64,000 nt of DNA from Polyodon spathula (lineage: Eukaryota; Chordata; Actinopteri; Acipenseriformes; Polyodontidae), in the NCBI RefSeq assembly GCF_017654505.1, contig NC_054548.1, forward strand, positions 21,898,447 through 21,962,446, given 5' to 3'. How positions within the stretch are numbered: the stretch's first letter is position 1; every line of letters begins with the position of its first letter. The notes beneath the pieces were generated by a model that had not been told where the DNA came from, did no database searches, and saw nothing but the letters and a program-made list of their open reading frames with translations. The translations under genes were made by a program, and so were the position numbers. Shown here piece by piece: positions 28,601 to 42,289 of this stretch.

Positions 28601-30419
28601 ACCACTATACAACATTCAAAGTAATTTCAACCAATCAGAGCACACAGAGAGACATTATTTATTAGGCAGTAGCAGCATCAATCCAGCCCAACCAAAAAAC
28701 ACAACCTTAACCATTCAGTTATACTGCTAAACATAAAATTATAACCATGCAGTTATACCTAGAGCCCTGGATGAGCTCAATTGAATTAATGCTATAGTGC
28801 AGTTCAAAAAAAGCCCATATTGGTCTCCAGTACTACTGGCCAAAAATGAAAGTCATTTTATGCCAAGAATACCAGTTGTCAGAGTACTGTGGGCCTATTT
28901 TATGTGCCAGACCTGCCTGTGCACACTAAGCTAAACACATCTGTTATTCTGGAATCTTCAATTGTAATGCAGCATTGGAAACGATTTAATGGGAGAGTTC
29001 GATATTTTTCTGTTTTATTCCAAAGAGTTGCATATATTAAATAATTGAGTTGCAGGGCCTGCTAACCTCAGATTACACTTGGCCAGCAACATCAGCTCAT
29101 GTTTCCTAAGGCTTTAAGCAGATAACCCTTCATTAAGCACGTTCTCCTATTTGATTCATTGCCATGGTAGCGTACCATGCTGTACCTGTGGACTACATAA
29201 TTTAGATTACTACATTTTCCTGTGCAGTGTTTCTTTCAAATTAACTATGTTGCAATTATTAGTAATTCCTCTGGTCTGAATTATTATCTTTTACGGTAAT
29301 GAACCATATAGGAAACTTCTTAATGTTACCCAGGTGTTCTTCAGTCAGCTTCCATGAGCAACATAAACAGTATAACAGGGTCCTAAAAAGTACATGTCTT
29401 TATTATTGTATTTAAGATTGTGTTTTTGAAGAAGAGTTTTTAGTTGATGACAGAATAAGTCACAGAAGAAGTGCTGAAAACAGTATGTATAAACTTATAG
29501 TATAAGTAGAAAAGAAGAGAAAAAAGAAGACAGTATCACTATCAATTAAAAAAAAAAAAAAACTGAAGAAAATATTTGGGTACATGGCTGGCTCAGAATG
29601 TAGGGGGCTCCTGGCAGGCTGAGGACACCAGCAGCAGCATCTGGCATCCCAGCATGGTGCTGGAGAAGGCAACCAGCTCAGCAGATGCAGCTTCAGCTGT
29701 TCTGTGGGTTGAGGAACGGTGGCAGTCTGACTCTGTGCCATGAGTTGTGGGGCTGGTCTAACGGCAGTGTGACTGCTTGGAAACTGCTGCTTGGCAGGTT
29801 GCGGGCAGGGGTCTGACAGGTTTACATAACCAGCACACCGGGGGGTAAGGGGTTACAGCAATGGACAGCCAAAGAGTGACAGCCAAGCTGCAATTTGCAA
29901 AGGGCAGACATCCAAGAATGGTTACTAAATATTTAGCAAGAGCCAAATCTTTATCTACATTGTAATCTTATGTGTCTTATAAAAACAGTTAGAAGAACCT
30001 GCTCAATTGAAATAATTATCCTGACTACCTTATCTTTATTGTTCATATAGAGTAGGCATTTTTTCTGCTCAAGTTATGGAACTGACCTGTTTGTTAGATA
30101 TTTAAAAAAAGAGACCTTTTTTGGACCTATTTTACTCAGCGGCACCAGTTTGTAAATATGGGCATTTTGTCCTCCAGTTGCATCAAGGTGCACTGTGGTG
30201 TGCATGGAGGGTACATTTTGGACCCCGTAATCTTCTTTCTCTATATTTTGTCGCTGGTTGTTTTGTTTTTTTTTCATTTTTTATGGCGATGACAACTTCC
30301 ACTCCCACCCAACACAGATGTAGTGATCTCTTCGCTGTCCCGTTGTCTTTCTGAGGTGCAGACATGGGTGTCCAACAGTATTCTTAAATCAAATTCAAGC
30401 AAAACTGAGGTTTTACTTT
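25671..30419. other. Gene-poor stretch, poly-C at 27462-27481, complex block 27480-27720
   Basis: No exon could be assigned in about 4.7 kb. The 27500-27720 block is balanced in composition and contains TAATTG motifs, so it is a weak conserved-noncoding candidate. The ORFs at 26011-26388 and 29460-29946 (minus) have no recognised domain. A poly-T tract lies at 28171-28188. Confidence 0.3.
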
Positions 30420-31160
30420 TTGGTCATGGCATCACCTTGGCGTGACTCCCTCCCTTGGTATTTCTTTTGATGGTAGTCTTTTGGTTTCTGCCTCAAATGC
30501 TAGGAACCTGGGAGTTATTTAAGATCTCCTTTGATTTTTGAGGACCATTTACGTTCAATTACTAAGATTTATTTTTGGTACCTGAGAAATATAAAATACG
30601 AATCTAGACCTATGCTGTCCCAGGCTGACGCTGTGACACAGATTCATGCTTATGTAAGTTCTATGGTTGATTATTATAATTCCTTGTTTTCTGGTCTCCC
30701 TGATGCCTCATTCAATAGGTTGCAACTAATACAGAATTCTGCAGCAAGCCTATCTACACACACTTAGTCTATTTGCTATTTCCCCACTTTTAAGGCCATT
30801 GGCTTCCATGAAGCAGTACATTGATTTCAAAACACTGCTCCTCACTTACAAGGCTATTCGTGTTTCTGGCTCTGCCTGTCTGCGTGAGTTACTTATTCCC
30901 TACAAACCAGCTACACTTTGAAAGGATGGTCTCTTACTAATTCCAAGAAGTCAATTAAAAACCCACCATGAGAGGGCTTTTAGTTCTCAACCTCCCTCAC
31001 TTTTTACCTAAGCTCAAACCATATCTCTCTGATTTGGCCTCTCACTAGTCAGCAGTGTGGAGCTCTTTTGGTTGCTGTTTATTTTTGTAAAACACTCTGA
31101 GATGCTTGCACATGAAGGACACTGTATAAATGCAGTTGGTATGGTATAGTATAGTTATTC
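30420..31160 (+). mobile_element. L2-type LINE 3' fragment (reverse transcriptase C-terminus)
   Basis: Translation in broken frames gives features typical of the end of L2/CR1-group ORF2: FEDHLRSITKIYFWYLRNI, then VDYYNSLFSGLPDASFNRLQ and LQLIQNSAAS, followed by KQYIDFKTLLLTYKAI and RAFSSQPPSLF. The 3' tail contains AACACTCTGAGATGCTTGCA and a CACTGTATAAATGCAGTT-like end followed by a short GGTATAGTATAG repeat. Several stops and frameshifts make it non-functional. The 5' portion of the LINE is missing. Confidence 0.85.
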
Positions 31161-34100
31161 AATGTCTAATTTTACTTGAGTACATACAACAAAGCAGAGT
31201 GAAAGCTATTCACCAATAGCCGTTCTGAAATGGTGTATTTCCCCTGTGATTTGTTGACTCATATTATACCTAAAGTTTGTGACTGAAAACTGATATCATT
31301 ATTGCTGGGGTATTTAAAGGTTGCCACTAGTGTACTCAATACAAAAGCTCTCCCTGGCTACGAGAAACATCTTGACATGTGTTTTTCCAGTAAGACTTAT
31401 CTTATTAATTGCTTCATATAGATGTATGATTAATATAGACTTGAATATCTAATGAATGTACACACCATGGGTATGTGCCATTCACTTCAATGAAGCAGTT
31501 TAGTTTGGCCCAGGGAGATTTTGGGTGCACACAGCAGAACCCATGCTATCCCCCAACAGTAATCACATGTCTTTGTATTGATAAATGTGGCTTTCATTCA
31601 GTCTAGTTGAATGCTGTTGTCATGATGTGGTCGTACAATCTGATTCTACATTCTCTAATGTACTTTCTACTGATCAGCTCTGAAGAGTGACACATACAGT
31701 GTCTATGCCTGCACTCATTAATTGAGATTAAATTCAGATCAACTCTTCCATTTCAAAACCTTTGCTTTGTTTTGTGTCATCTACTGGACAGTGCGGCTGG
31801 CTACCTGTAACCAATGAGTTAGAGTACAATCTTGTCATTATCAAACTGCTCATAAACGACTGAAATCACATCACAAATCCAAATTCTGAAGGAATAAATA
31901 TTGAAGACTCTAATTAAGAGGCATTTTAAAGTTAATTTATTGCCATGTACACTGAAGTAATGAAATACCGTTCACTTTGTTAAGAAGGTTAACAAATTAC
32001 ATTGGAGGAAGTGATCTAAGCAGAAATTAAATATTCCATAAACATAGATGGTATAAAACATTAATTTATGTAACAGTTTAAAAAATGTGACATTCAGTAC
32101 TTTTATGCTCATCTGGCATGAATATGCTGAGCACATTACTGAGTGACACGTGTGTGCCAGTCCTTGCCAAAGGTCCTGCGGGCACAAGCATGCCTTCAGA
32201 TGAGCCCTTGCACCATCTGCTTTGGGCCTGCAAGTCTCATATGGCGAGGCTGTTTTTCAAGTTGCCAAGGTGGGTCATGCTGCGATTGAGAAGCTGCCAC
32301 AATGCCCTCGAGCAGATGTCTCAGAGACGTGAAGTGCTTTAATTAAATGGCCACAGGATGCCACCAGGAGCTAAAGCATATTGTGCGACAATGTGTGTGT
32401 GTGTGTGTGCGCGTGTGTGCGTGCATGTGTGTGTGTATGTAAAAGAAGGGCAAAAGTGGGGGAGGAATGGAGTTTTGACAGTTACAGTTAGCGTAAAAAG
32501 TCTGCTCATCACAGAGGGCCTGAGCAACGGGAGATTTGACAAGGAGGGTCAGCTCTGACTCAGCTTCCATCCTGCCCTCAGCTCAATGCATCCTCAACAG
32601 CCAGCATCTGTGTGGGGGGACGGTGGTTGTCATATCAAATTAGTTCACACGCTGTAGCATGTTTGTGGTAAGGAGCTATTGAGCCTATATGAAAATAAAG
32701 CAGCAGGCCATTAATATAATGAAGAACCAAAAGGCCCCAGGTGGGTGTCTCGTGTGTCTGTGTGAAGAACAAGACAGACTAGAATAGATCTGGAGGCCTT
32801 CTTCATTCATCTGAACCGCTGGAGTTTCATATTAACTAGTTAACACTGATCAAAAGGCAAAGTTTTTTTTAAAAAAAGATTAAGTGACATGGCAAATCTC
32901 TATAAGGAGAGACAGTTAATTTAAATCCTTTGTCACCTACCCACCAGGCAGGGCCAGAATAAAGACAGAGCTGCCAATGGCAGGAATTAGAATATGTTGC
33001 AGATCAAAAGGATACTGAGACTAAACATCCCACACTTAGCTTTTCCGGGGTGTCTTGTTATCTTTAGTGTCATCGTTACTGTCAGATGGTTCATCAATCA
33101 AGACATGCCCTTGTGGATAGCAGGAAGGGAGTTTATTGTTGCCAGCAGGGCTGATGTCTGAAGAAACAAGATCCCTACTTGAAATGATGTGCTGATACAA
33201 TGGAAAGATTGCAATGCCAACAGCTACTACTCTGATATCCTTTATACTGTAACAGACAAGACAAGAGCGTTAAAGCGACAGTGCTTTCCTGTGATTAGCT
33301 TTGCATTTTAAATAATTATCTTCTGGATATGACCCTAGGCAATATTGTGGTTCTGTTTACGAAGTTTAAACTTCTGAGTTATTTAACCATTTAGTTTTTA
33401 TTTTTTTCTGTTTTGATGCTATAAAGACAGTTTGACATTCAGGAAGCTGTTCTAGACCTGTTGGCTTCTTAAACAAACGACTAGAAAGATTTTGCGACTA
33501 TCACACTTTACAACAGGACTTGGTGACATTACTTTTATAAATTCGGTGGTGTTCAATTTTACATTTTGAAGGCACTGGCTTTATATATTTCCACTTAACA
33601 ATAGTATGATAATTTCCATTATTTCTTACAGAACTGTATGTTCAATTAGAAATACTCTATATCATTGATACAAGAGATTAAAAGTAGTTTTCTTCTGTTC
33701 CCCACAATCGCCTGTTAACGGAAAAGCAGCATTGCCTCAGGGTTGATTCAGACTATGATTGCTAAATGGCCTTTAATGCTGTACAACTTGAATAACACAG
33801 TATGGGTCCTTCAAAAAATGATACTGTGGTGTCCATCAGTCATCTGAACTAGGGGGAAGTGTTCACAGTACAGAAATCCACCTCTTCAATCCATCCATTT
33901 AACCAACGAACTAACCGAGACTCCTGGCAGCCAGGGAGGGATTGTCCCACAGACAAAGGGAACAGGAGTTCCCTGGTGCCAAAGAGAAATAGCCCAACAA
34001 GTGTCCTGTTGTGTGTTTTGTCTTAAATTGAAATTGCCTAAGAGAGGCTGCTGCATATTGAATCTCTGCGCTTGGCTGCAGATGTAGCAGATTTTTTTCT

Positions 34101-37003
34101 TGTCTTTAAATAAAAAGAGAGCGTTTGTGTGAGCTAATGGAGCATGCAGTTATTAGTGAGACAAGCTCCGGGTGGTGGAGTTGATGTCATCACATTGCTT
34201 CTGCTTTGGGGGAAGTAAGCGGGGGGGGGGACGACAGCATGAATACAGTTACACAGTTAACAGGTGATTTATAAAATGTGAGTAGGAAAACTGCTGTAAC
34301 AGTATTATTATAACTTAGCACTAATATGGCATCTCTGTACTATTCCATCTTACCCTGCTTTGACATGTTAAAGGAATAAACATCTATGTTAGTATACCTG
34401 TTTAATATCATAGTATATGTGTTCTAAATCATTTGCTGTTGTTGTTTGTTCTTAGATCATTATTTTATTAATGTACATTTTCAGCTTTAAAGCTGAATTT
34501 TTGGTTTGAAAAATGGTCTCTTTAGGTGAGAGGCTGTAATTTTCGTGATTTTGTATAAATATTTTCCAGTTACAATCTCACAGTTGCTGCCGTTTCAGAG
34601 GGGGCCAAAATTACAGAAATGTCAGAAATGTGACTTGAGAGCATTTTCAGAAGCAGAGACTGCAGAACAGTAAAGAATGATAGAGAACACACATTATATA
34701 ATAATGGATTCAATATTAAGACAATGTAGAAGATATTAAGTGTCCATTAATTGCACCTTGTGTGTCTGATGGTTCTCTATTCAGTGGCAGTGGATGTAGA
34801 GTTGCAACTACAATAGTAACATTTTCATATTTTGCTACTGCTTCTTCATTGTAATAGACTGGTCTGCTAATGTAATCCCAATGGTATTTTTCCATTTTTT
34901 TTATATGTGAAGTAGCAGTGGGAAGGATCTGAGACAGAGCTCAGATAATAAGCTCATAAGAAAGACTGCCAATAACATCTGGTTGATTTTTAGTTCTTTG
35001 CAGGTATGAATGTCACAATGACAAGTGTGTTTTCCAGCAGTGGCACTGTGGCTTGATGTATATTGTAGAGAGTTCAGATACAGTTACTGTTCTTCACTGT
35101 TATCTAATCAACTTCAGAAAGTATTTGTCTTTTGCAAGGCAAGGTATAGTTTTAAAAGGTCACTGCACTGTCGGGGGAGGGGGGGGGGGGGGGGGGTGTT
35201 AAATGATAAACAATGGTATATAAATATTGCTGCACTGTCTGGTATTAGCTTGTCATGTGTCTCTGCTCTGTCAATACACTGGGCTGGATGCATATTGGAT
35301 AAAGTACAACATCAAAACGACCAGCCAACTGCTGTAGTATGTTATTATGCTGTTACATCTCAAGTGGTTTTGATGTGGATAGGAATTAACATAAGGCACT
35401 GCCAGAAATTTAATTGTTCTGCACACATTGGTAACTTTTTTTAGAATGGGGCCAAATACATTTGTCCAGAGGTTTTTTTTATGTGTGTGGTGCTCTCCCT
35501 ATGTTATTACATTGTAGAGCTGGGAGCCATTAACTTCCAAAAGCAAAACTAATATCCATTTCTGTCTAATTAGCCAAAGTAATCCAGCCTTTTGTCTCAA
35601 TTCCCACTGAATCAGTTCAATAAATAATAATTTGGGAAAATCAGGGACAGAAGCCAATTAAAAGCATTGGTTCTCAAGCACAGAACTCCTATCAAAATAT
35701 ATAGTTATTACCATCTCATTCAGATCAGCTTAAGATATGTGTGCAAAAACACAAACACAAAATAAATACATTATTCAAGTAATGGCTTTCAAATTTGAGA
35801 TAGCCAACAATAAAATAACTAAATATAATGCTACCTCAATATATCACTATCCATCTCACATGTAACAAACAATGGCATTTTGAAAAAAAAAAAAAATGGT
35901 ATAACCACTTTTGGATCTATCATAGCTTGTAGACAATTTATCATAGCTATTACAAGCTTTTGTCCAAGTTAGGTTGATAGCTTTTATTATTTTTCTCAAT
36001 AGATCAGTTTCAGCTGCTCAACATTGCTCTTTAAGACTATCTCATTCTTTAGCAATGCTCAGTTGGACTCAGAGATAGTTTGGGACCAAGAACGTGGATG
36101 TTTCCACTTGTTTTATTACATTTATTAAACATTTTTTGCATACCCAAAGTACTCCTAACAATATATTAACTTATCAACTGTATTAGACAAACAAACATGT
36201 ATTAAAAACATGTCCAATGATGAATCCACTGAGTGCCTCTCTTCACATTAAACTCAGTAAAATGAAACCAGTCTCTGGGGGGACTGGGGTAGTGTAACAC
36301 CTGTGATCTAATACAGTGAGATTCTGGTTTGCGGTTTCCTCAGAAATACACAGGCACCGCCACAACATCATGCTTCATTATCCCTGTATAAATGTTACAT
36401 TAAATTGGGTCATTATAAGACTAATCCTTGAGCTGGAAGGGTGGGGAGCTGGTGGAAGATAATAACACCTGTTACTTTATTGTATGGGGATGAACATGGG
36501 AATTCCAGACCAATTTCCATCCTCCGCCATGTCCACCTCTGAGGAAAACATCCCCTTCTCCTTCCAGTCAGGTGGTGAGGGACAGCTTGTAGTTGAGGCG
36601 GTTGCACTCCCATGGACTGAAGTGTAACCTAACTAGGGTCTATATCAAATTAACAATCACCAAAATCACAGCTTGTCTGTTCATTCCATATGCTGTCCAC
36701 ATGCACACACACACACAATCACATACGTACACATGCACGCACGCACTCACGCACAGGTGTGCCAGGTAAATAGAAATATATATTATAGAAATATATATAT
36801 TATATTATATATACATATGATAATATATAGACATATATATATATATTATATATATATATATATATATATGTATGTTTTAGAACACCCCCATTTTTCCAGT
36901 TTCTATTGAAATTTAAGCAGTCCAGTGAATAACCTTAAATGGTACAAAGGTAAACGGTAAACTGCCAGAGCTGCATATATATATATATTCTGAAAGGACT
37001 TGG
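31161..37003. other. Gene-poor stretch with candidate noncoding blocks
   Basis: No exon assigned. Blocks at 32100-32340, 32500-32830, 33880-34220 and 35510-35690 are more complex than their surroundings; the last holds CTAATTAG-like homeodomain-type motifs. A poly-G tract lies at 35168-35197, and an imperfect AT-rich repeat at 36779-36871. Conservation cannot be judged from one sequence. Confidence 0.3.
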
Positions 37004-37327
37004 TGTGGCAGTGTGACAGGGTGAAAGCCCTGTCAGTGCACGGGTGTGTGTGGAATGTTGGGTGGCAGGGAGAGGGTTAAATTCCTCCCCGAAAAAAACA
37101 TGTGGGAATGTGGCCAAAAATTGAATAATTGATAAAGTGATTAATTAGGTTCTAGCCACAGGTGTATAAAAAAAGGTGTTAGGTTAGAATTGTGATGGTG
37201 AAGGTAGGGTACTGTGCTGTGCTAGACTGTGTGTTTGTCAGTTTTGTTTTGGTAATTTGTAAATAAATAAGTGCTTGAACTGCAGCTTTCTGGTCTCTGA
37301 GTCTCCTTGCCGACGCTAACCGTCACA
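37004..37327 (+). mobile_element. Solo LTR, 324 bp, with 5-bp target-site duplication
   Basis: The segment begins TGTGGCAGTGTGACAGG and ends GCTAACCGTCACA, so it has the TG...CA ends of a retroviral-type LTR. CTTGG flanks it directly on both sides (36999-37003 and 37328-37332), a 5-bp duplication typical of LTR integration. Inside are a TATA-like GTATAAAAAAAGG near 37163 and AATAAA near 37264 in the right order for the plus strand. No internal coding region follows, so it is a solo LTR left by recombination. The superfamily is not determined. Confidence 0.85.
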
Positions 37328-37731
37328 CTTGGTAAGAACGAAAGCGTGAAACATCAAATGCAGCAATTACTTTTATTTAGCATAAAAGCAGGTCACAATG
37401 CGTCTCAGCAAGACAGGTTACACAGATTACTTCTCCCACTCTCCACACCCTGCTAGCACACAGGCTCTTTTATATCCTACAACCCTTACAATATTGCAAC
37501 ATGGTAGGTTAACTCCGACCAATCAGTGGCCACTATCAGCCCCACTCCCCTCCTGCCAGATGTGCATAATGAGCCCCGGAACCTCTTTCCTGTGCTTGGT
37601 AGGGGTAAGCGCTGGTGCAAGGTTACACCAGTAGTCCAGGATAGAGGAACATCACCTACAGCAGAGTAAGCACTCCTGCAAACCGGAAGCACGGTTACAG
37701 ACCTGCAAATCAGCATAGTTCATATTGAAGT
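37328..37731. other. Unassigned block between solo LTR and microsatellite
   Basis: Moderately complex sequence including a run ATTACTTTTATTTAGC near 37365. It may be another repeat on the opposite strand, but no ends were found. Confidence 0.25.
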
Positions 37732-37740
37732 ATATATATA

Positions 37741-37819
<79 letters not shown>
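37732..37819. repeat. (TA)n microsatellite
   Basis: About 85 bp of TA. Confidence 0.95.
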
Positions 37820-37822
<3 letters not shown>

Positions 37823-38929
37823 TAACAGTAGAATTTTTCTCACATTAAATAGTTCACTAGTCAACTGGTCTATCATAATCTTATACTTTATGTGACAATT
37901 TGAATCTACCATTCACTTTCATTGGGATTCCAAAGTACGGTTCACAGGATAGTTTGGAAATGAAGCGTCAGAAAGGGACTGTCACCAAATTACACACATT
38001 TTTATTAGCTCAATGCTTTTAAAAATACTGTTTTTTTTTTCCAATAAAAAAAATGATTACATTTTTGAGTAGAAAGCTGATGGGGTACAGCTAGTTTCAC
38101 AGCCCCTGATTAGCACTGGTCTTGAACTACCTTTCACACTGTAAATTTACATTGGGCAATCCAAGACTAGTGATAACCTGGGTCTGTGAAATCAGACTAT
38201 AGTGTTTGAAACACTAAATGACTAGGAAATAAAGTGCAATAATATTAGGTATCGATTAGAAAAACACTATTCAACACTGTGTTTGTGGTGGAGATATAAT
38301 CCCAGTGAAAAAAGAATAAAATATCACAAAATAGATTAAACTGTAAAACACTGGATTGCTTCATAAATGATGTGTAAATCGCAATGTTGTTATTTAAATA
38401 TCTTTCTTTGTTAAAAATAAACTAATAAATTTAAAAAAAAATGTAATTTAAAAAAAAAAAAAAACACACTGATGGTAGTACAGTTTTCTAACCATTTTTA
38501 ACCTTTTACCAACTACCTGTGAACCTTCGTATCACAAGCATTTCTGAGACCTGCTGTTCACTGAACTGCAGAGATAAGCACAGGTAGACCAACAGCACCA
38601 TCTATAGGTCAAAAAAGAATATAAATGTCCATGAGAAAACTTTAGGTTTTGCTGATGGTTTTGAACATTTAAACAATGCTTTGAAAGTGAGCTATATATA
38701 GGGCCCTATATAGATTAGATCTATTTTGAATTATCGTGCTCTTCTATCTTATCTTCTCTAGCTGCTTGCTGTTGCTAATATACTTTGCTGCTAACACATT
38801 ACAGGATGCTGTAAATTGATCAGTTTAGTAATTGTATTTGATGAAATCCAAAAATAAATCCAACGTGTACTATTTCTGCCATCCAACCCTGTGTTACACT
38901 GATTCTCTCTTGGATCTGTTGGGTGTGGC
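37820..38929. other. Unassigned AT-rich intergenic sequence
   Basis: Poly-A tracts near 38430-38465. No gene recognised. Confidence 0.5.
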
Positions 38930-41220
38930 TGTCATGGCTACGACCAGGGAAAAAGTGCAGTTCCCTTTCAATTGTATGACAACCATTGCCGAATGGGAAG
39001 AGCCTCTCTGACCGTCAGTCACTGAGCATATATAAAAAAGCTGCCCTATCAGGGCCCTGCTGTGAGGGGGAAGTCCCTCCCACCTCCTGTTGAAGAGGTA
39101 CGTCCTCACAGTAGCACATCACCATCTTCACTGAGACAGGTTCCAGATTGCTTTGTGCTCTAAATTTGGCTGATTTGTCGTTTTTTTTTTCCGTCAAATT
39201 TAATTTAACCACGGTAGAATCATGCTTTCGAGGGTTTTTGAGAGTGCTCCTACCTAATTCTTGCATCGGTTTACTGACTAGAGCTGGTTTCAACCCAACT
39301 TTTGAAATTGGTAAGCGGTCATTACTCTCTTTTTCACTGCACAAGGCTTCGTGTAGTTGCCAGATGCCATGTGGAGAGCTGTTCTGGTGCCGTAAGGAGA
39401 CCCCGTGGGCTCGTGGCATCGTCCGCTACGCGTCGATTTAATCGGCCACAGCGACCACAAAAAAAAAAAAAAAAAAACAGCTCGGGCCTAGCTCCCCTCT
39501 CAAGCCTCGGGCTCTCCTAGCGTGGCTGTGCTTGCCCTCGGCGACCACGCCGACTGAATTGGCTGCATACCAAGGCATCGACTGCGGTTTTCCCGCCAAA
39601 CTTGAGGCAGAGAAAAAGAGCATCTACCTGGTCCCTACTGACTCGGCACCGGTATAACCATCTTCGGCACCACCTACAGCACGGCACCGACCTTGCCTAC
39701 CATCGGCACCGACCTTGGAACAGGTCGACTCGGCACCGACTGTTTGGCACCGACAGCGTTCTCCTCATCGTCTATCCCGGCACCGATTAACTCAGCATCG
39801 CTGAACCTCTTCAGAGCCATCTACAGCCCAGCACCAACCGCACTACCCATCGGCACTGACCTCGGCAGGACCTCTCGGCACCGACTGTGCTCTTCTCGAT
39901 GCCGATCTCGGCACCGACTAATACTCATTGGCCCCTTTAGTTCTCCATGGAGTAAGACGGAGGCCCCCCTCGGAGTAGATGCTCTAGCTCACCCCTGGCC
40001 ACAGGGGCTCTTGTATGCATTCCTTCCGCTACCATTATTACCCCTGACACTAGAGAGAATCAGGGTGGAGAAAGCATAGGTTTTGCTGGTTGCACCCAGA
40101 TGGCCGAGACACCCCTGGTCTGCTGTACTCTCCGACACGTTGTCGGGTCAGCTGTGGCAGCTCCTGCCACACAAGGACCCCCTGAGCTAAGCGGAAGGGT
40201 TATTATGGCACCCGAACCCAGCCCAGATCCAACTCTGGGTCTAGCTGTTGAACGTAGCCGTCTATTCAGACGAGGTTTGCCAGATGCAGTACTAGAAACA
40301 CTACAGTCTGCTAGGGCGCCGAGCACTAGAGCCCAGTACTCATATAAATGGAAAGTTTTTCAAGACTGGTGCCTTGCTGAAGGTCGCGATCCTGTGACCT
40401 GCCCTATTGAGACAACATTAACCTTCTTACAACACTTGTTTGACGCAGAAAAATCAGTGTACACTTTGAAGGTATACCTGGCAGCAATATCAGTGAGCCA
40501 TGACAAAATTGACTCAGTCTCCCCTGGAGCACATTTCCTGGCAATGCAATTTCTTAAAGGGGCTCAGAGGCTTCATCCTCCCATGAAAAGTATGGTCCCC
40601 AAGTGGGATCTAGAACTGGTACTTATGGTCCCCCATTTGAGCCCACGGCATCAGCAGAACTGCGCCCTGTTTCATTAAAAGTGGCATTTTTAATAGCCAT
40701 TACATCAGCGAGTAAGTGAGCTTCATGCACTGTCAATCAATGACACATGTATGACTTTCACTGGAAGTGACTCGCGGGTAACATTAAGAACAAATCCATC
40801 CTTTTTGCCAAAGGTGGCATCCTCATTCCATATTAACCAATCAATGGTTTTGGAAACTTTCAGACCTCCCCAGCATGAGTTAGAGGAGGACCGTAGACAG
40901 CACACATTATGCCCAGTTCAGCCTCTGTGTTGTTTTCTGGATAGGACGGCATCCTGGAGACGGTCCAACCTCCTGTTTGTCTGCTACGGGTCCCGCTCTA
41001 GAGGTCAGGCCCTATTGAAGCAACGTCTAGTGCACTGGATGACAGATGCTATACGCTTGGGGTATGAACAGACGGACTCCCCATTACTGGGGGACATTAC
41101 GACCCATTCTACCAGGGGCCAGGCAACTTCGTGGGCTTTCATTCATGGAGCCTCCTTAGATGAGTTATGCAATGCTGCAACACCGGTGCTTGTTATTTAA
41201 TATTACGGTTTCCAGGCCGG
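38930..41220 (+). mobile_element. DIRS-like tyrosine-recombinase retrotransposon, internally deleted
   Basis: The part from 39590 to 39950 is rich in repeated GGCACCGAC units and may be the gag-like ORF. At about 39960 it jumps into the end of the pol ORF (DALAHPWPQGLLYAFLPLPLLP, a motif I associate with the RNase H end of DIRS pol), and then into the tyrosine recombinase. The reverse transcriptase core is absent. The 38930-39100 part, with a TATATAAAAAAG motif, looks like the element's 5' untranslated region. The outer boundaries are approximate because no terminal repeats were located. Confidence 0.72.
39960..41200 (+). pseudogene. DIRS-type tyrosine recombinase with preceding pol tail, broken
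   Basis: The first segment (40100-40678) reads SRLFRRGLPDAVLETLQSAR and STRAQYSYKWKVFQDWC, then a helical core with FLQHLFD and KVYLAAIS, which is the N-terminal/SAM-like part of a DIRS tyrosine recombinase. A stop at 40676 and a frameshift follow, where the first catalytic Arg region (ITSA...) is disrupted. A second ORF (40751-41200) carries GSDSRVTLRTNPSFLPKV, WRRSNLLFVCYGSRSRGQ and the HSTRGQATSWA box holding the H-x-x-R pair. The reading stops after LCNAAT, where the segment with the catalytic Tyr is expected. Not functional as read. Confidence 0.85.
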
Positions 41221-41302
41221 TATGAATTTAGTAACACATTATCTAGCCTAGTTATGTTGCACTGGAATGAAAACAAAGTGGTCAGTTTGTTGCTTTGATT
41301 GT

Positions 41303-41368
<66 letters not shown>

Positions 41369-42289
41369 TATTAAATCCACATCTAACACTTTAACTTGGT
41401 ATTTTGTTAAAGTATAGTTTTAGGTTATGCTTTAAAAATAGTACAAATTTTTCCAAATTTAACCTGCATGTTGTACCAATCGAACTATAAACAAAGTCTT
41501 GATGATACAAGCACAACAAATAACTGTACAATCAACACTTTCTTGTATGTACATTCTCAAAAAAACACAATAAAAAAGAAACCCACAAAGACAGGAAAGG
41601 TGCCCAGCAATTTACGTCACAGAGTTGACACCTGTATTACCACCGTTTTCCTGTAATAGTTTTACTGGAGTTACTAAACAACCACAATCAGCTAAAGTAC
41701 ACGCCTATTACACTCAAGCTTAACAGCAAGAAAAAAAGTCAACACACAGCAAGTCAGGAGAATACCGTTAATGCCCTGATCCAACCATGCCAAGATGATA
41801 AGGTCACTCAACCGTGACAGGAAAAAATACAAATAAAATCAAATAAAATCAAATAAACTGTCTTGTCGTTTTGTAAGTAGCCGAAAATCCAATAATCAAC
41901 TTACTTAACGGTTAAATGATACAGAGCTCTTTGAGACAGGGGTAAAATATGTATCTTGAGATATCTTTCATAGGGTTCTTACTCCATAGTTTTAAAAGTA
42001 ATATATTAAACAAAACTTATAAATATGGAAGGGAAGACTAATATGTTATACTGTAGCATTTACTGTTGTTTTTATCAATAGTTATTGGGTCATTCCAGAT
42101 CAAGACCCTACTGTAACCTGAAACTCAATTCACATATGTATTTTATTTGAAAACATGCCATCTTTAAATACTTACTAACTGATATTTGAAAAATATTTCA
42201 CATTGAGGTTCTTAAGTGGTTGATTCATTGATGATGCAGTTGTAAGTGGTCTTTTAAAAGCTTTGGTATCTTTATGTTTTTGCCTGCAG
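41221..42289. other. Intergenic, with (CA)n microsatellite at 41307-41364
   Basis: Otherwise AT-rich. I searched for the first coding exon of ercc1 here and did not find it. Confidence 0.5.

Noticed and set aside
35025..35444. 139-aa plus-strand ORF as a gene
   Set aside because: It crosses a poly-G tract, giving a run of glycines, and shows no recognisable motif.
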